NCBI GenBank assembly: GCA_964602515.1 | Contig: CAZRRJ010000004.1 | Location: 62,001-126,000 of the forward strand | Source of the DNA: Carboxylicivirga sp964602515 | Lineage (GTDB): Bacteria; Bacteroidota; Bacteroidia; Bacteroidales; Marinilabiliaceae | Direction: 5' to 3' | DNA: 64,000 nucleotides | Shown: one piece after another, positions 16,677 to 24,447 of the stretch | Numbering within the stretch: position 1 is the stretch's first letter | Layout: each line of letters opens with the position of its first letter | The notes under the pieces: model-generated | Databases searched by the model: none | Told to the model about the DNA's origin: nothing | What the model saw: the letters and a program-made list of their open reading frames with translations, nothing else | Program-made: the position numbers and the translations under genes

Positions 16677-18068
16677 TTAAATATGTATTACTTCATCATA
16701 AGCTGCAGCTGCAGCTTCCATAATAGCTTCAGACATGGTTGGATGAGGATGAACTGCCTTAATTAACTCATGGCCTGTTGTTTCTAAACGACGAGCAGTT
16801 ACCAGCTCAGCAATCATTTCAGTTACATTAGCACCAATTAAGTGCGCCCCTAATAATTCGCCATATTTGGCATCAAAAATAAGTTTTACAAAACCATCTT
16901 TGTGACCTGCGGCACTGGCCTTACCAGAAGCAGAAAAAGGAAATTTACCTACTTTAAGTTCATAACCGGCTTCTTTAGCTGCTTTTTCTGTCATACCTAC
17001 AGATGCTACTTCAGGCGAAGTATATGTGCACCCCGGTATATTGGAGTAATCAAGTGCTTCAGGGCTATGGCCGGCAATTTTCTCTACACAAATAATACCC
17101 TCTGCCGAAGCAACGTGTGCCAGTGCCTGCCCGGGAACAATATCTCCAATCGCATAAATACCCGGAACAGTTGTTTGGTAAAATTCATCCACCTTTACTC
17201 TTCCATTCTCAACCTGAACGCCAACCTCCTCAAGTCCAATATTCTCAAGGTTAGGCGTAATACCTACCGCTGATAATACAATATCTGCTTCAATCTCCTC
17301 TTCGCCTTTCTTAGTTTTTATCCATGCTTTAACCTTTTCACCAGAGGTATCAACTTTAGTTACCTCTGCTCCTGTCATTACCTTAATACCAGATTTCTTA
17401 AAAGAACGTCCCAATTGTTTCGACACTTCTTCATCTTCAACAGGCACAATCGTTGGCAAATACTCTACCAAGGTTACTTTTGTACCAATAGCATTATAAA
17501 AGTAAGCAAACTCACTACCGATTGCACCTGACCCCACTACAATCATCGATTCCGGCTTTTTATCCAGTGTTAACGCTTTACGATATCCAATTACCTTTTC
17601 GCCATCCTGAGGCAGATTAGGCAATTGACGACTACGTGCACCGGTTGCCAATATAATATGTAAAGCAGTATAAACCGATTTTTCACCTACTTCACTAAGT
17701 ACTTCAACCTGCTTGTTTCCCAGTAACTTTCCTGTTCCCTGTATTACATCAACCTTATTCTTTTTTAGCAAAAACTGTATTCCTTTGCTCATTCCATCAG
17801 CAACACCACGGCTTCGTTTTACCATGGCTTCAAAGTCAGCGCTTGCTTCGCCTTCAATATTTACACCATAATCACTAGCGTGCTTCAAGTATTCAAAAAC
17901 ATTTGCACTCTTAAGTAAAGATTTAGTTGGAATACAGCCCCAGTTAAGGCAGATACCTCCAAGTTCTGAACGTTCAACAACTGCTACTTTTAATCCCAGT
18001 TGTGAAGCTCTTATAGCTGCAACATATCCGCCCGGACCACTACCTATTACTATTAAATCGTAATTCAT
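16677..18068 (-). CDS. lpdA: Dihydrolipoyl dehydrogenase
   Basis: A 463-residue FAD-dependent disulfide oxidoreductase, the E3 component of 2-oxo-acid dehydrogenase and/or glycine cleavage complexes; it reoxidises lipoyl groups using NAD. Visible features: the N-terminal FAD-binding GSGPGGYVAAIRA (about 8-20), redox-active pair in GGICLNWGCIPTKS (about 37-50), NAD-binding GSGAIGSEFA, the second FAD motif YAIGDIVPG, and C-terminal HPHPTMSEA with the catalytic His. Length is typical. The E1 and E2 genes are not adjacent. A minus-strand TAATTTTG box at 18161-18168 is a candidate promoter, about 95 bases upstream of the start. Confidence 0.96.
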   Translation of the reverse strand: MNYDLIVIGSGPGGYVAAIRASQLGLKVAVVERSELGGICLNWGCIPTKSLLKSANVFEYLKHASDYGVNIEGEASADFEAMVKRSRGVADGMSKGIQFLLKKNKVDVIQGTGKLLGNKQVEVLSEVGEKSVYTALHIILATGARSRQLPNLPQDGEKVIGYRKALTLDKKPESMIVVGSGAIGSEFAYFYNAIGTKVTLVEYLPTIVPVEDEEVSKQLGRSFKKSGIKVMTGAEVTKVDTSGEKVKAWIKTKKGEEEIEADIVLSAVGITPNLENIGLEEVGVQVENGRVKVDEFYQTTVPGIYAIGDIVPGQALAHVASAEGIICVEKIAGHSPEALDYSNIPGCTYTSPEVASVGMTEKAAKEAGYELKVGKFPFSASGKASAAGHKDGFVKLIFDAKYGELLGAHLIGANVTEMIAELVTARRLETTGHELIKAVHPHPTMSEAIMEAAAAAYDEVIHI

Positions 18069-18160
18069 TGTTGTATGTATTTATTTCTTGTTTATACAAA
18101 TTTCAAATAACATATAATATAAAATCCGATGCCATAAAAGTGAGACATCAATAACATTAA

Positions 18161-18168
18161 CAAAATTA
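18161..18168 (-). promoter_or_regulatory. Candidate -7 box for lpdA
   Basis: TAATTTTG on the minus strand matches TAnnTTTG. No clear -33 TTTG is seen at the right distance, so this is a weaker call. Confidence 0.35.
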
Positions 18169-18211
18169 ATGACAGAGGGTTTGAAATAAAACGATAAATA
18201 TCAAGTATTAC

Positions 18212-18241
18212 TACAAAAAAAAGGAGGCTAAAAGCCTCCTT
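18212..18241 (-). terminator. Terminator of the first TlpA-like gene
   Basis: On the minus strand AAGGAGGCT and AGCCTCCTT form a perfect 9-bp stem with a 3-base loop, followed by eight Ts. It lies about 26 bases after the stop of the gene at 18267. Confidence 0.85.
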
Positions 18242-18266
18242 TATCATTTATATTTAACCAATTAGT

Positions 18267-19364
18267 TTAGTTTAATAATTCAGCAACCTTATTGTGCAAA
18301 TCATCTCCTCTAAGGTTTTTAGCAATAATTTTACCGTCCTTATCTAATAATACAGTATGTGGTATCCCCGATACGGCATATAACTTTGCTGCTTCATTAC
18401 CCCAGCCTTTCAGGTCTGAAACATGGTTCCAGGTTAGTTTATCTTCTTCAATAGCTTTTAACCATGCATCCTTTTTCTGATCTAAAGAGACACCTAAAAT
18501 ATCAAATCCTTTATCTTTAAACTCTGCATAAAGTTTAACTACATGTGGGTTTTCACGACGACATGGCCCACACCAGCTTGCCCAAAAGTCAACTAATAAG
18601 TACTTGCCTTTAAATGAAGATAATGAAACAGGATTTCCTTCTGTATCATTCATTGTAAAGTCAGGTGCCATTTTACCTACTGCAACAGTTTCCAACTTTG
18701 CTATTTTTTCGCTCAGCTTCTGATAATAGGTTGATGTTATTAATGCCTGGTCTAACATAGCCAGGCCTTCTTTCATTTCTTCAAGAGACGAGTGCCCGTA
18801 TATATTTGAAACGATAAAAGCAGAAACAGGCGATGCCGGATTAGCTTTTATAACGCCTTTTTGAAGTGCTTCATATTTAGCCTGAAGTGCCTCATACTCT
18901 TCATAAATGGCTTTTTGCTTAGCTGTATCCCCAGCTTGTCCTGCTTCGCCATAAGCTTTCTTCAATTCAGAATTTTTGATATTTTGTTCTTTACTTGCGT
19001 CGTTTACGGGCTTATAAATAGCATAAGCTTTTCCTCCGCTTACTCTTGCGTCTTTAATGCTCTCTAAAGCTCCATTAATGGTATAATTTACATTTTCTGC
19101 AAAGAAATTAATTGTGTTACGCGACCCTGCTTCTCCAACTAAAACAAGCACAGGCTCCTTAAGCTCTGTAGAGTATTCAACAACACCTTCAGTAATACTT
19201 AGCGTATCAAGAATATTAATTCCAGTCTTATCAAGCACACTAATAACAACAGTTTTGCCTACAGCACCATCAAGCTTTCCGGTTAATTTAAACACACTGG
19301 CTTTGGGCTGACATGATGCCATTATCGTAAGGACAGAAATGGCAAATAAAAAAGATTTTTTCAT
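18267..19364 (-). CDS. DUF4369/TlpA-like thioredoxin lipoprotein, copy 1
   Basis: A 365-residue secreted disulfide protein. It has a signal with lipobox (MASC, Cys18), an N-terminal DUF4369 beta domain (about 22-125), a helical linker rich in K, E and A (about 125-235), and a C-terminal TlpA/AhpC-type thioredoxin fold with active site CGPC (Cys265, Cys268) in FWASWCGPCRRENP and a cis-Pro loop near GIPHTV. Such proteins reduce disulfides or support cytochrome maturation and redox stress tolerance in the periplasm. A paralogue of the same architecture lies next upstream, with its own terminator between them, so each may be transcribed separately. Confidence 0.9.
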   Translation of the reverse strand: MKKSFLFAISVLTIMASCQPKASVFKLTGKLDGAVGKTVVISVLDKTGINILDTLSITEGVVEYSTELKEPVLVLVGEAGSRNTINFFAENVNYTINGALESIKDARVSGGKAYAIYKPVNDASKEQNIKNSELKKAYGEAGQAGDTAKQKAIYEEYEALQAKYEALQKGVIKANPASPVSAFIVSNIYGHSSLEEMKEGLAMLDQALITSTYYQKLSEKIAKLETVAVGKMAPDFTMNDTEGNPVSLSSFKGKYLLVDFWASWCGPCRRENPHVVKLYAEFKDKGFDILGVSLDQKKDAWLKAIEEDKLTWNHVSDLKGWGNEAAKLYAVSGIPHTVLLDKDGKIIAKNLRGDDLHNKVAELLN

Positions 19365-19499
19365 TTAATTATTTTTTGTATCACCAACAGTGAACGATTA
19401 TAGCTTAACTATACATGCTTATTTTTTTTAATTAAGCTTATTTATTACCAGGGTCTAAATATAGTTTCACTTGTATGGATATCAAAATATCTGCAAATA

Positions 19500-19528
19500 A
19501 AAAAGTCATCTTAAAAAGATGACTTTTT
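19500..19528 (-). terminator. Terminator of the second TlpA-like gene
   Basis: AAAAAGTCATCT pairs perfectly with AGATGACTTTTT (12-bp stem, 5-base loop). The T-rich end works in both directions. It lies 21 bases after the stop of the gene at 19550. Confidence 0.8.
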
Positions 19529-19549
19529 ATACACTCTAAATTTACAGTA

Positions 19550-20659
19550 CTAGTTTAGCAACTCTGCCAGCTTCTCTTCTAAAGCAGATCCTCTTAGATT
19601 TTTAGCTATAATTTTTCCCTCTTTATCAAGTAGAAAAGTACTAGGTATACTCTGAATAGCATATTTCTGGGCAACTCCTGAATCTTTATCTGCAATAAGC
19701 TGAGTCCATGTCAGGCCATCTTCTTCAATTGCTTTTGCCCATGCTGCTTTGTCATTATCAACAGAAATACTTATTACCTCAAATCCCTTTGTATTATAAG
19801 CAGTATATGCTTTTACTACGTTTGGATTTTCCATACGACATGGTTGACACCAGCTAGCCCAAAAATCAATTAATACATATTTACCTTTAAAACTGCTTAA
19901 GGTAACCTCGTTACCGTTGTTTGAAGGCAAAGTAAAATCAGGTGCAAATTTACCTTCTTCAACTGCTGCTATAGCTATTGCCAGTTCTTCAAGTGGCTTA
20001 AGAAATTCTTCTATTTCCTTATAATAAATATGCTCACTCATTGTTGGCTTAAATTTAGCTAACAAGGCTTTTGAATCTTCATATTGATCAGGACCAGATT
20101 GTGCAATTTTATTAAACGCTAAAAACAACCCTAAGGCATTATCAACATTTTCGTCAATAAACTTTGTTGCATAGGCTTGACCGTCCTCACGAATAGATTG
20201 TAACTCTTCCTGTAATAGTTGAATTTTATCTTGATCCTGATTCATGTGTGCCATTTGATATTCCTGCTGTAATTCCAGAACCCTTTCCTGTCCCGGAACA
20301 CCATCATTAAAAGCCTTAAATAGTTCAGATAATTTTGAACCACTTACTTCAAGCTCCGACAATTCTTCAATATCTCCAGTAATAGAAATTGAAGAATTTT
20401 CAGCAAAAATGAAGCCCGGCTGTTGCTTTCCATCAATTGTTATAAAAAGTAATTCAGGAGCCTCCAGGCTTCCGGTAAATGTAAATACGCCATCAACCAT
20501 TTCCGCAGTATCAATAGCAACTGGCTGACCTTTCCTGATTTTTTGCAGAATAACTTTTTCCGCTGTGGCACCTTCAAGTGTTCCAGTAATTTTATAAGAT
20601 TTTGGTTGACACCCAACCAACATTGCAACACTAAAGATTGCCAACAATATTTTTTTCAT
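19550..20659 (-). CDS. DUF4369/TlpA-like thioredoxin lipoprotein, copy 2
   Basis: A 369-residue paralogue of the preceding protein: lipobox LVGC (Cys17), DUF4369 domain (about 20-120), acidic helical linker, and a thioredoxin domain with CQPC (Cys271, Cys274) in FWASWCQPCRMENP and cis-Pro in SIPSTF. The last 13 residues or so (IIAKNLRGSALEEKLAELLN) closely match the end of copy 1 (IIAKNLRGDDLHNKVAELLN), while the linkers have diverged, so this is an old tandem duplication. The active-site dipeptide differs (GP versus QP), which usually shifts redox potential. It starts 32 bases after meaB and could be cotranscribed with it. Confidence 0.9.
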   Translation of the reverse strand: MKKILLAIFSVAMLVGCQPKSYKITGTLEGATAEKVILQKIRKGQPVAIDTAEMVDGVFTFTGSLEAPELLFITIDGKQQPGFIFAENSSISITGDIEELSELEVSGSKLSELFKAFNDGVPGQERVLELQQEYQMAHMNQDQDKIQLLQEELQSIREDGQAYATKFIDENVDNALGLFLAFNKIAQSGPDQYEDSKALLAKFKPTMSEHIYYKEIEEFLKPLEELAIAIAAVEEGKFAPDFTLPSNNGNEVTLSSFKGKYVLIDFWASWCQPCRMENPNVVKAYTAYNTKGFEVISISVDNDKAAWAKAIEEDGLTWTQLIADKDSGVAQKYAIQSIPSTFLLDKEGKIIAKNLRGSALEEKLAELLN

Positions 20660-20691
20660 GTTCTTCTCTTTTCAACAAAGCCTTTACAGCT

Positions 20692-21813
20692 TCATCCATT
20701 TAATATATGTTTAAAATAATTATCCAATAAATCTTTGGCCGCCATAAATGAGCTTTTCTCATCATTAAGTACCATGTTCTCATTTTCTTTAACCGCCTCT
20801 TTTATCAACGGGTGCTGGTAAAAATTATTCCGCAACTGTTCATTAATACTTTCGTACATCCAATATTTGGCCTGAGAACTCCTATTTTTGTCAAAGAAAC
20901 TATTTTCTTTCGTCAATTTCACATACTCAAGCACCATATCCCAAATTTTATCTACATCTTGATGATAAAGAGATGAACATGTCTTTACTTTCGGTGTCCA
21001 GCCTGATTTTGTAGGGGGAAACAAATGAAGTGCACTACTATATTCTGCCTGAGCAAGTTTTGCACGATTAACATTCTCTCCATCTGCTTTATTAATGGTT
21101 ATGGCATCAGCCATTTCCATAATACCACGTTTAATACCCTGTAGTTCATCTCCTGCTCCGGCCAGCATTAATAATAAAAAGAAGTCTACCATAGAATGAA
21201 CAGCAGTTTCTGATTGTCCAACCCCCACGGTTTCTATAAAAATTGTATCAAAGCCGGCAGCTTCACAGAGAATAATGGTTTCGCGTGTTTTACGTGCCAC
21301 CCCACCTAAGGAACCAGCTGATGGCGAAGGGCGTATATATGCGTTCTGCTCTCCCGAAAGCTTTTTCATTCGTGTTTTATCACCTAAAATACTTCCTTTT
21401 GTTCTTTCACTTGATGGGTCAATGGCAAGAACTGCAAGTTTTCCTCCATTTCTTATAATATGCATCCCCATAGATTCAATAAAGGTACTTTTACCGGCAC
21501 CTGGCACACCTGTAATACCTAAACGAATACTTTTCCCTGAATAGGGTAAGCATTTTTCTATTATCTGTTGCGCCACCTGCTGATGCTCAGGCCGTGAGCT
21601 CTCAACCATTGTTACTGCCCTGCTTAATATCGTAACATTACCATCCAGTACACCTGTAACATAATCCTCTACGGTTAGTTGCTTCTTACGTTTGATTACT
21701 CGACTGGTTGCATTCGGATTAATTGACGGCGCATTCTCTACTCCTTTGTTCACTTTTAAACTCTTATATGAAGGGTCATTTTCTATATGATGCTGATCAT
21801 CAAAAGTTGCCAT
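20692..21813 (-). CDS. meaB: MeaB-type GTPase for methylmalonyl-CoA mutase
   Basis: A 373-residue G3E-family P-loop GTPase that protects and reloads the adenosylcobalamin-dependent methylmalonyl-CoA mutase. The Walker A motif GITGVPGAGKST is at about 98-109, the base-II/effector region reads KTRMKKLSG and the switch segment IETVGVGQSE, with NKADG as the guanine-specificity motif. The length is near the family norm of 320-370 residues, with an extra N-terminal tail of about 40 residues. The mutase genes are not in the window. The presence of meaB and of a B12 operon at 48-60 kb argues that the cell uses adenosylcobalamin for propionate or succinate metabolism. Confidence 0.93.
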   Translation of the reverse strand: MATFDDQHHIENDPSYKSLKVNKGVENAPSINPNATSRVIKRKKQLTVEDYVTGVLDGNVTILSRAVTMVESSRPEHQQVAQQIIEKCLPYSGKSIRLGITGVPGAGKSTFIESMGMHIIRNGGKLAVLAIDPSSERTKGSILGDKTRMKKLSGEQNAYIRPSPSAGSLGGVARKTRETIILCEAAGFDTIFIETVGVGQSETAVHSMVDFFLLLMLAGAGDELQGIKRGIMEMADAITINKADGENVNRAKLAQAEYSSALHLFPPTKSGWTPKVKTCSSLYHQDVDKIWDMVLEYVKLTKENSFFDKNRSSQAKYWMYESINEQLRNNFYQHPLIKEAVKENENMVLNDEKSSFMAAKDLLDNYFKHILNG

Positions 21814-21840
21814 AATAGTAAGTATTACTTCTAATTAAAG

Positions 21841-21871
21841 AAAAGGAGAGTACTGCAAATACAGACTCTCC
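21841..21871 (-). terminator. Terminator of the DUF1573 gene
   Basis: On the minus strand GGAGAGTCTG pairs with CAG(T)ACTCTCC (one bulged base), followed by TTTTCTTT. It lies about 24 bases after the stop at 21895. Confidence 0.7.
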
Positions 21872-21894
21872 AGTGCTTAATGCGTTATACCAAG

Positions 21895-22980
21895 TTAGTT
21901 AATTTTTACATTACCAGTAATCATTAATCGTTCCGAAGCTCTTTTAGGATCATTAGTTACAATGGTAACTGTTTTTGTTTGCCTGCCACTTTTGCCACGA
22001 GAATCAAATTCAGCTACTACCATTGTAGATTCACCCGGTGCAAGAATTGTTTTAGCAGGTTTAATAGCAGTGCAACCACACGAAGCCTTAACTTTACGTA
22101 TAATCAATTCGCTCTTGCCATTATTTTTAATCTCAAACTGATGTTTAACCACATCGCCTTGCTTTATTTCTCCAAAATTCCATGTTTTCTCTGTAACTGC
22201 CATTACAGGTGCTGCCTTCATTTTTTCTGCATCCCACGATGAAAAATCTTCTTGAATAGTAGCACTTACTGTTAAACGATTACTGTAATTATTAACATCA
22301 TTAAAGATGATAAAAATGTTATCGGTCACAAAGCCCCAGTCGTTTTTAGCTTCTGCATCATAAGTGGCAGTAATAACACCTGTTTGTCCCGGCTCAATAA
22401 TTTCTGGTACAATCTTAATTTTAATATGAGCTGGTACATTTAAAAATCCAAGCTTTAATGCCTCATCCGAGGTGCTTATTATCTTTAGGCTCTCTTCTTT
22501 AACTTGCCCGGGACTCATATGCGTAAAAGCCAAATGAGATGACTCCAGGCGAATCTTTTCCATATTGCGCGGGTAGATGTCCTCTACAGTCATTTCGCGT
22601 GGCAATACTTTACCATTAATCCGTAAAATAACTGTTGCATTTTGAGCATTTGATGATACTGTTATTGTTTTATTGAAATTACCCGGACGATTCCTTGGAT
22701 CAAATTTTACTTTAACATATCCTTCTCCACCGGGAGGGATAGGATTACGTGTCCACTCTGGGGTAGTGCAACCACAAGAGGCTTTAACATTATGCAATAC
22801 CATAGGTTGGCCACCTGTATTTTTGAACTTGAAATTAACATTTTTAACACCACCATCTTCTTTAATCTCGCCAAAATCATGAATAACCTTATCAAAAGCC
22901 AGATTAGGCTTGGCGTGTTGTGCCTGAGCTGTATAAATAACGGCACATAAAACTGCTGTAAATACAATCAACTTTCTCAT
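21895..22980 (-). CDS. Secreted protein with two DUF1573 domains
   Basis: A 361-residue exported protein: signal peptide MRKLIVFTAVLCAVIYTAQAQ, then a DUF1573 domain (about 28-125) and a second one near the C-terminus (about 262-355), with a diverged immunoglobulin-like segment between them. Each DUF1573 carries the hallmark ASCGCT (KASCGCTTPEW and KASCGCTAIKP). The fold is an Ig-like ASPM/SPD-2/Hydin relative; the role is not established. A TTG two codons upstream was rejected in favour of ATG 22980, which begins the signal peptide. The gene stands alone with its own terminator; a minus-strand TAAATTTG box at 23113-23120 is a possible promoter. Confidence 0.9.
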   Translation of the reverse strand: MRKLIVFTAVLCAVIYTAQAQHAKPNLAFDKVIHDFGEIKEDGGVKNVNFKFKNTGGQPMVLHNVKASCGCTTPEWTRNPIPPGGEGYVKVKFDPRNRPGNFNKTITVSSNAQNATVILRINGKVLPREMTVEDIYPRNMEKIRLESSHLAFTHMSPGQVKEESLKIISTSDEALKLGFLNVPAHIKIKIVPEIIEPGQTGVITATYDAEAKNDWGFVTDNIFIIFNDVNNYSNRLTVSATIQEDFSSWDAEKMKAAPVMAVTEKTWNFGEIKQGDVVKHQFEIKNNGKSELIIRKVKASCGCTAIKPAKTILAPGESTMVVAEFDSRGKSGRQTKTVTIVTNDPKRASERLMITGNVKIN

Positions 22981-23168
22981 TGTCAAGTTAAGTTTAATTT
23001 TTTTTTATCAAAATAGTTACTGGAACAAATAATATTCCCAAATTATATGCTACTTTATTTTTTATGCTACACCAGATAATTAATCATTTATTTATTGGTA
23101 AATAAAAACATACAAATTTATAAATAATTATATGGAAAATATTAAATAAATTGGCTTTTAACATGTCA

Positions 23169-24089
23169 TTAATCATCGTGGTGTTGTGTTTCATTTACGA
23201 TCAAACTCTTATCATCATCAACTTTGTATTCGGGCTGAATAGTACAATGGCAAATACCATACTCCTTCTTAAGCAAACGCTTAATACAGTTAATCAGCTT
23301 ATTTGCCTTTTCTACAGATACATTTTCAGTGAGGTCTACATGCCCTTCAAAATGAAGTTCTTTATCATTTAATTGCCAAAGGTGCACATGATGAATATTT
23401 TCAATACCATCAATTTGTGCTACTTCTTGTGCTAACTTACTAATTTCAATATTTAATGGTGTAAACTGCATTAAAACTCTTAAGGTTTTAATTACCAATT
23501 TCCAGCTTGCAATTATTAAATAAATAGCAATAATAACAGACAATAAAGCATCAACCCACATTATGTTATAAAAGTGAATTAATAAGCCACCAACTAAAAC
23601 AGCAATTGAAGATAACATGTCTGAAAACAGGTGAAGATAGGCCGAACGCATATTCATATTATTTTCAGAATGCTTTTTAACCAGTAATACACTAATTCCG
23701 TTTGCCAAAATACTGAACCCTGCCAAATAAGCAACCAAAATGCCATCTACGAGAACTTCTTTACCAACAAAAAAACGTTCGCTTGCCTCATAAATCAGGT
23801 ATATTGAAATGGCTAACAATGTGGCTGAATTAAAAAAAGCGGCCAGTATCTCAGCCCGCTTGTAACCAAATGATTTACCAGGTGTGTAATCTCTTAACGA
23901 CAATTTATTAGCAATATAACTAACCACCAAAGCCATAACATCAGAGAAGTTATGCAGTGCATCTGTTAGTAAAGACAAGCTATTACCAACAATTGCTCCT
24001 ATTACCTGGGCTATTGCAATACCAATATTCAAAAAAATAGTAATAAGTAAACTTCTGCCTTTTAAATCATGATTGTGATGTTCTCCCAT
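23169..24089 (-). CDS. Cation diffusion facilitator metal exporter
   Basis: A 306-residue inner-membrane exporter, probably for Zn(II) and similar ions, of the CzcD type. It shows a His-rich start (MGEHHNHD), six membrane helices, the metal-site motifs DALHNFSDV (helix 2) and HLFSDMLSS with VDALLS (helices 5-6), and a cytoplasmic C-terminal domain with HHVHLWQL and a final His-containing tail (ETQHHDD). FGYKRAEILAAFFNS is the conserved loop-helix 3 of the family. It is divergent from the GH20 gene and has a good promoter box 25 bases upstream. Confidence 0.93.
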   Translation of the reverse strand: MGEHHNHDLKGRSLLITIFLNIGIAIAQVIGAIVGNSLSLLTDALHNFSDVMALVVSYIANKLSLRDYTPGKSFGYKRAEILAAFFNSATLLAISIYLIYEASERFFVGKEVLVDGILVAYLAGFSILANGISVLLVKKHSENNMNMRSAYLHLFSDMLSSIAVLVGGLLIHFYNIMWVDALLSVIIAIYLIIASWKLVIKTLRVLMQFTPLNIEISKLAQEVAQIDGIENIHHVHLWQLNDKELHFEGHVDLTENVSVEKANKLINCIKRLLKKEYGICHCTIQPEYKVDDDKSLIVNETQHHDD

Positions 24090-24447
24090 AGTGCCTGACT
24101 TAAAACTTTATAACAAAAATAGCAATTCACAAGAACTATACCATTGTGCTCTCCATTATTTAATTAACCCGGGTTTAGCATAAAATTAATAGTCATACAA
24201 GGTTATAATCGTTCTAAAATTTGTAATGAATATTCTGGAATACTAATGGGCTGTTGTTTTAACCCGTTTCTGAAAAGTTTTAATGCATAATACCAGCTGA
24301 AATACAAATTTGGCAATGTCAATGTAGCAATGTACTTTTGAAAGCATTCAATTTGTTAGGTTTTAAAGTTAATTACGCTATTTTATTTATACACTACAGA
24401 ATTTGCATTTTAGATACCCAGTTAAACGTAAAAATCCCCTATAAAAC
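24090..24447. other. Intergenic region between divergent CDF and GH20 genes
   Basis: A 358-base gap with the CDF promoter at its left end and no ORF. It includes TTAACCCGGGTTTAG (about 24163-24177), which resembles the start of the tandem-duplicated unit at 4382; whether that is more than chance is unclear. Confidence 0.5.
24114..24121 (-). promoter_or_regulatory. Predicted -7 box for the CDF exporter
   Basis: Minus strand TATTTTTG, an exact TAnnTTTG match, 25 bases before the ATG. No clean -33 TTTG. Confidence 0.45.
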
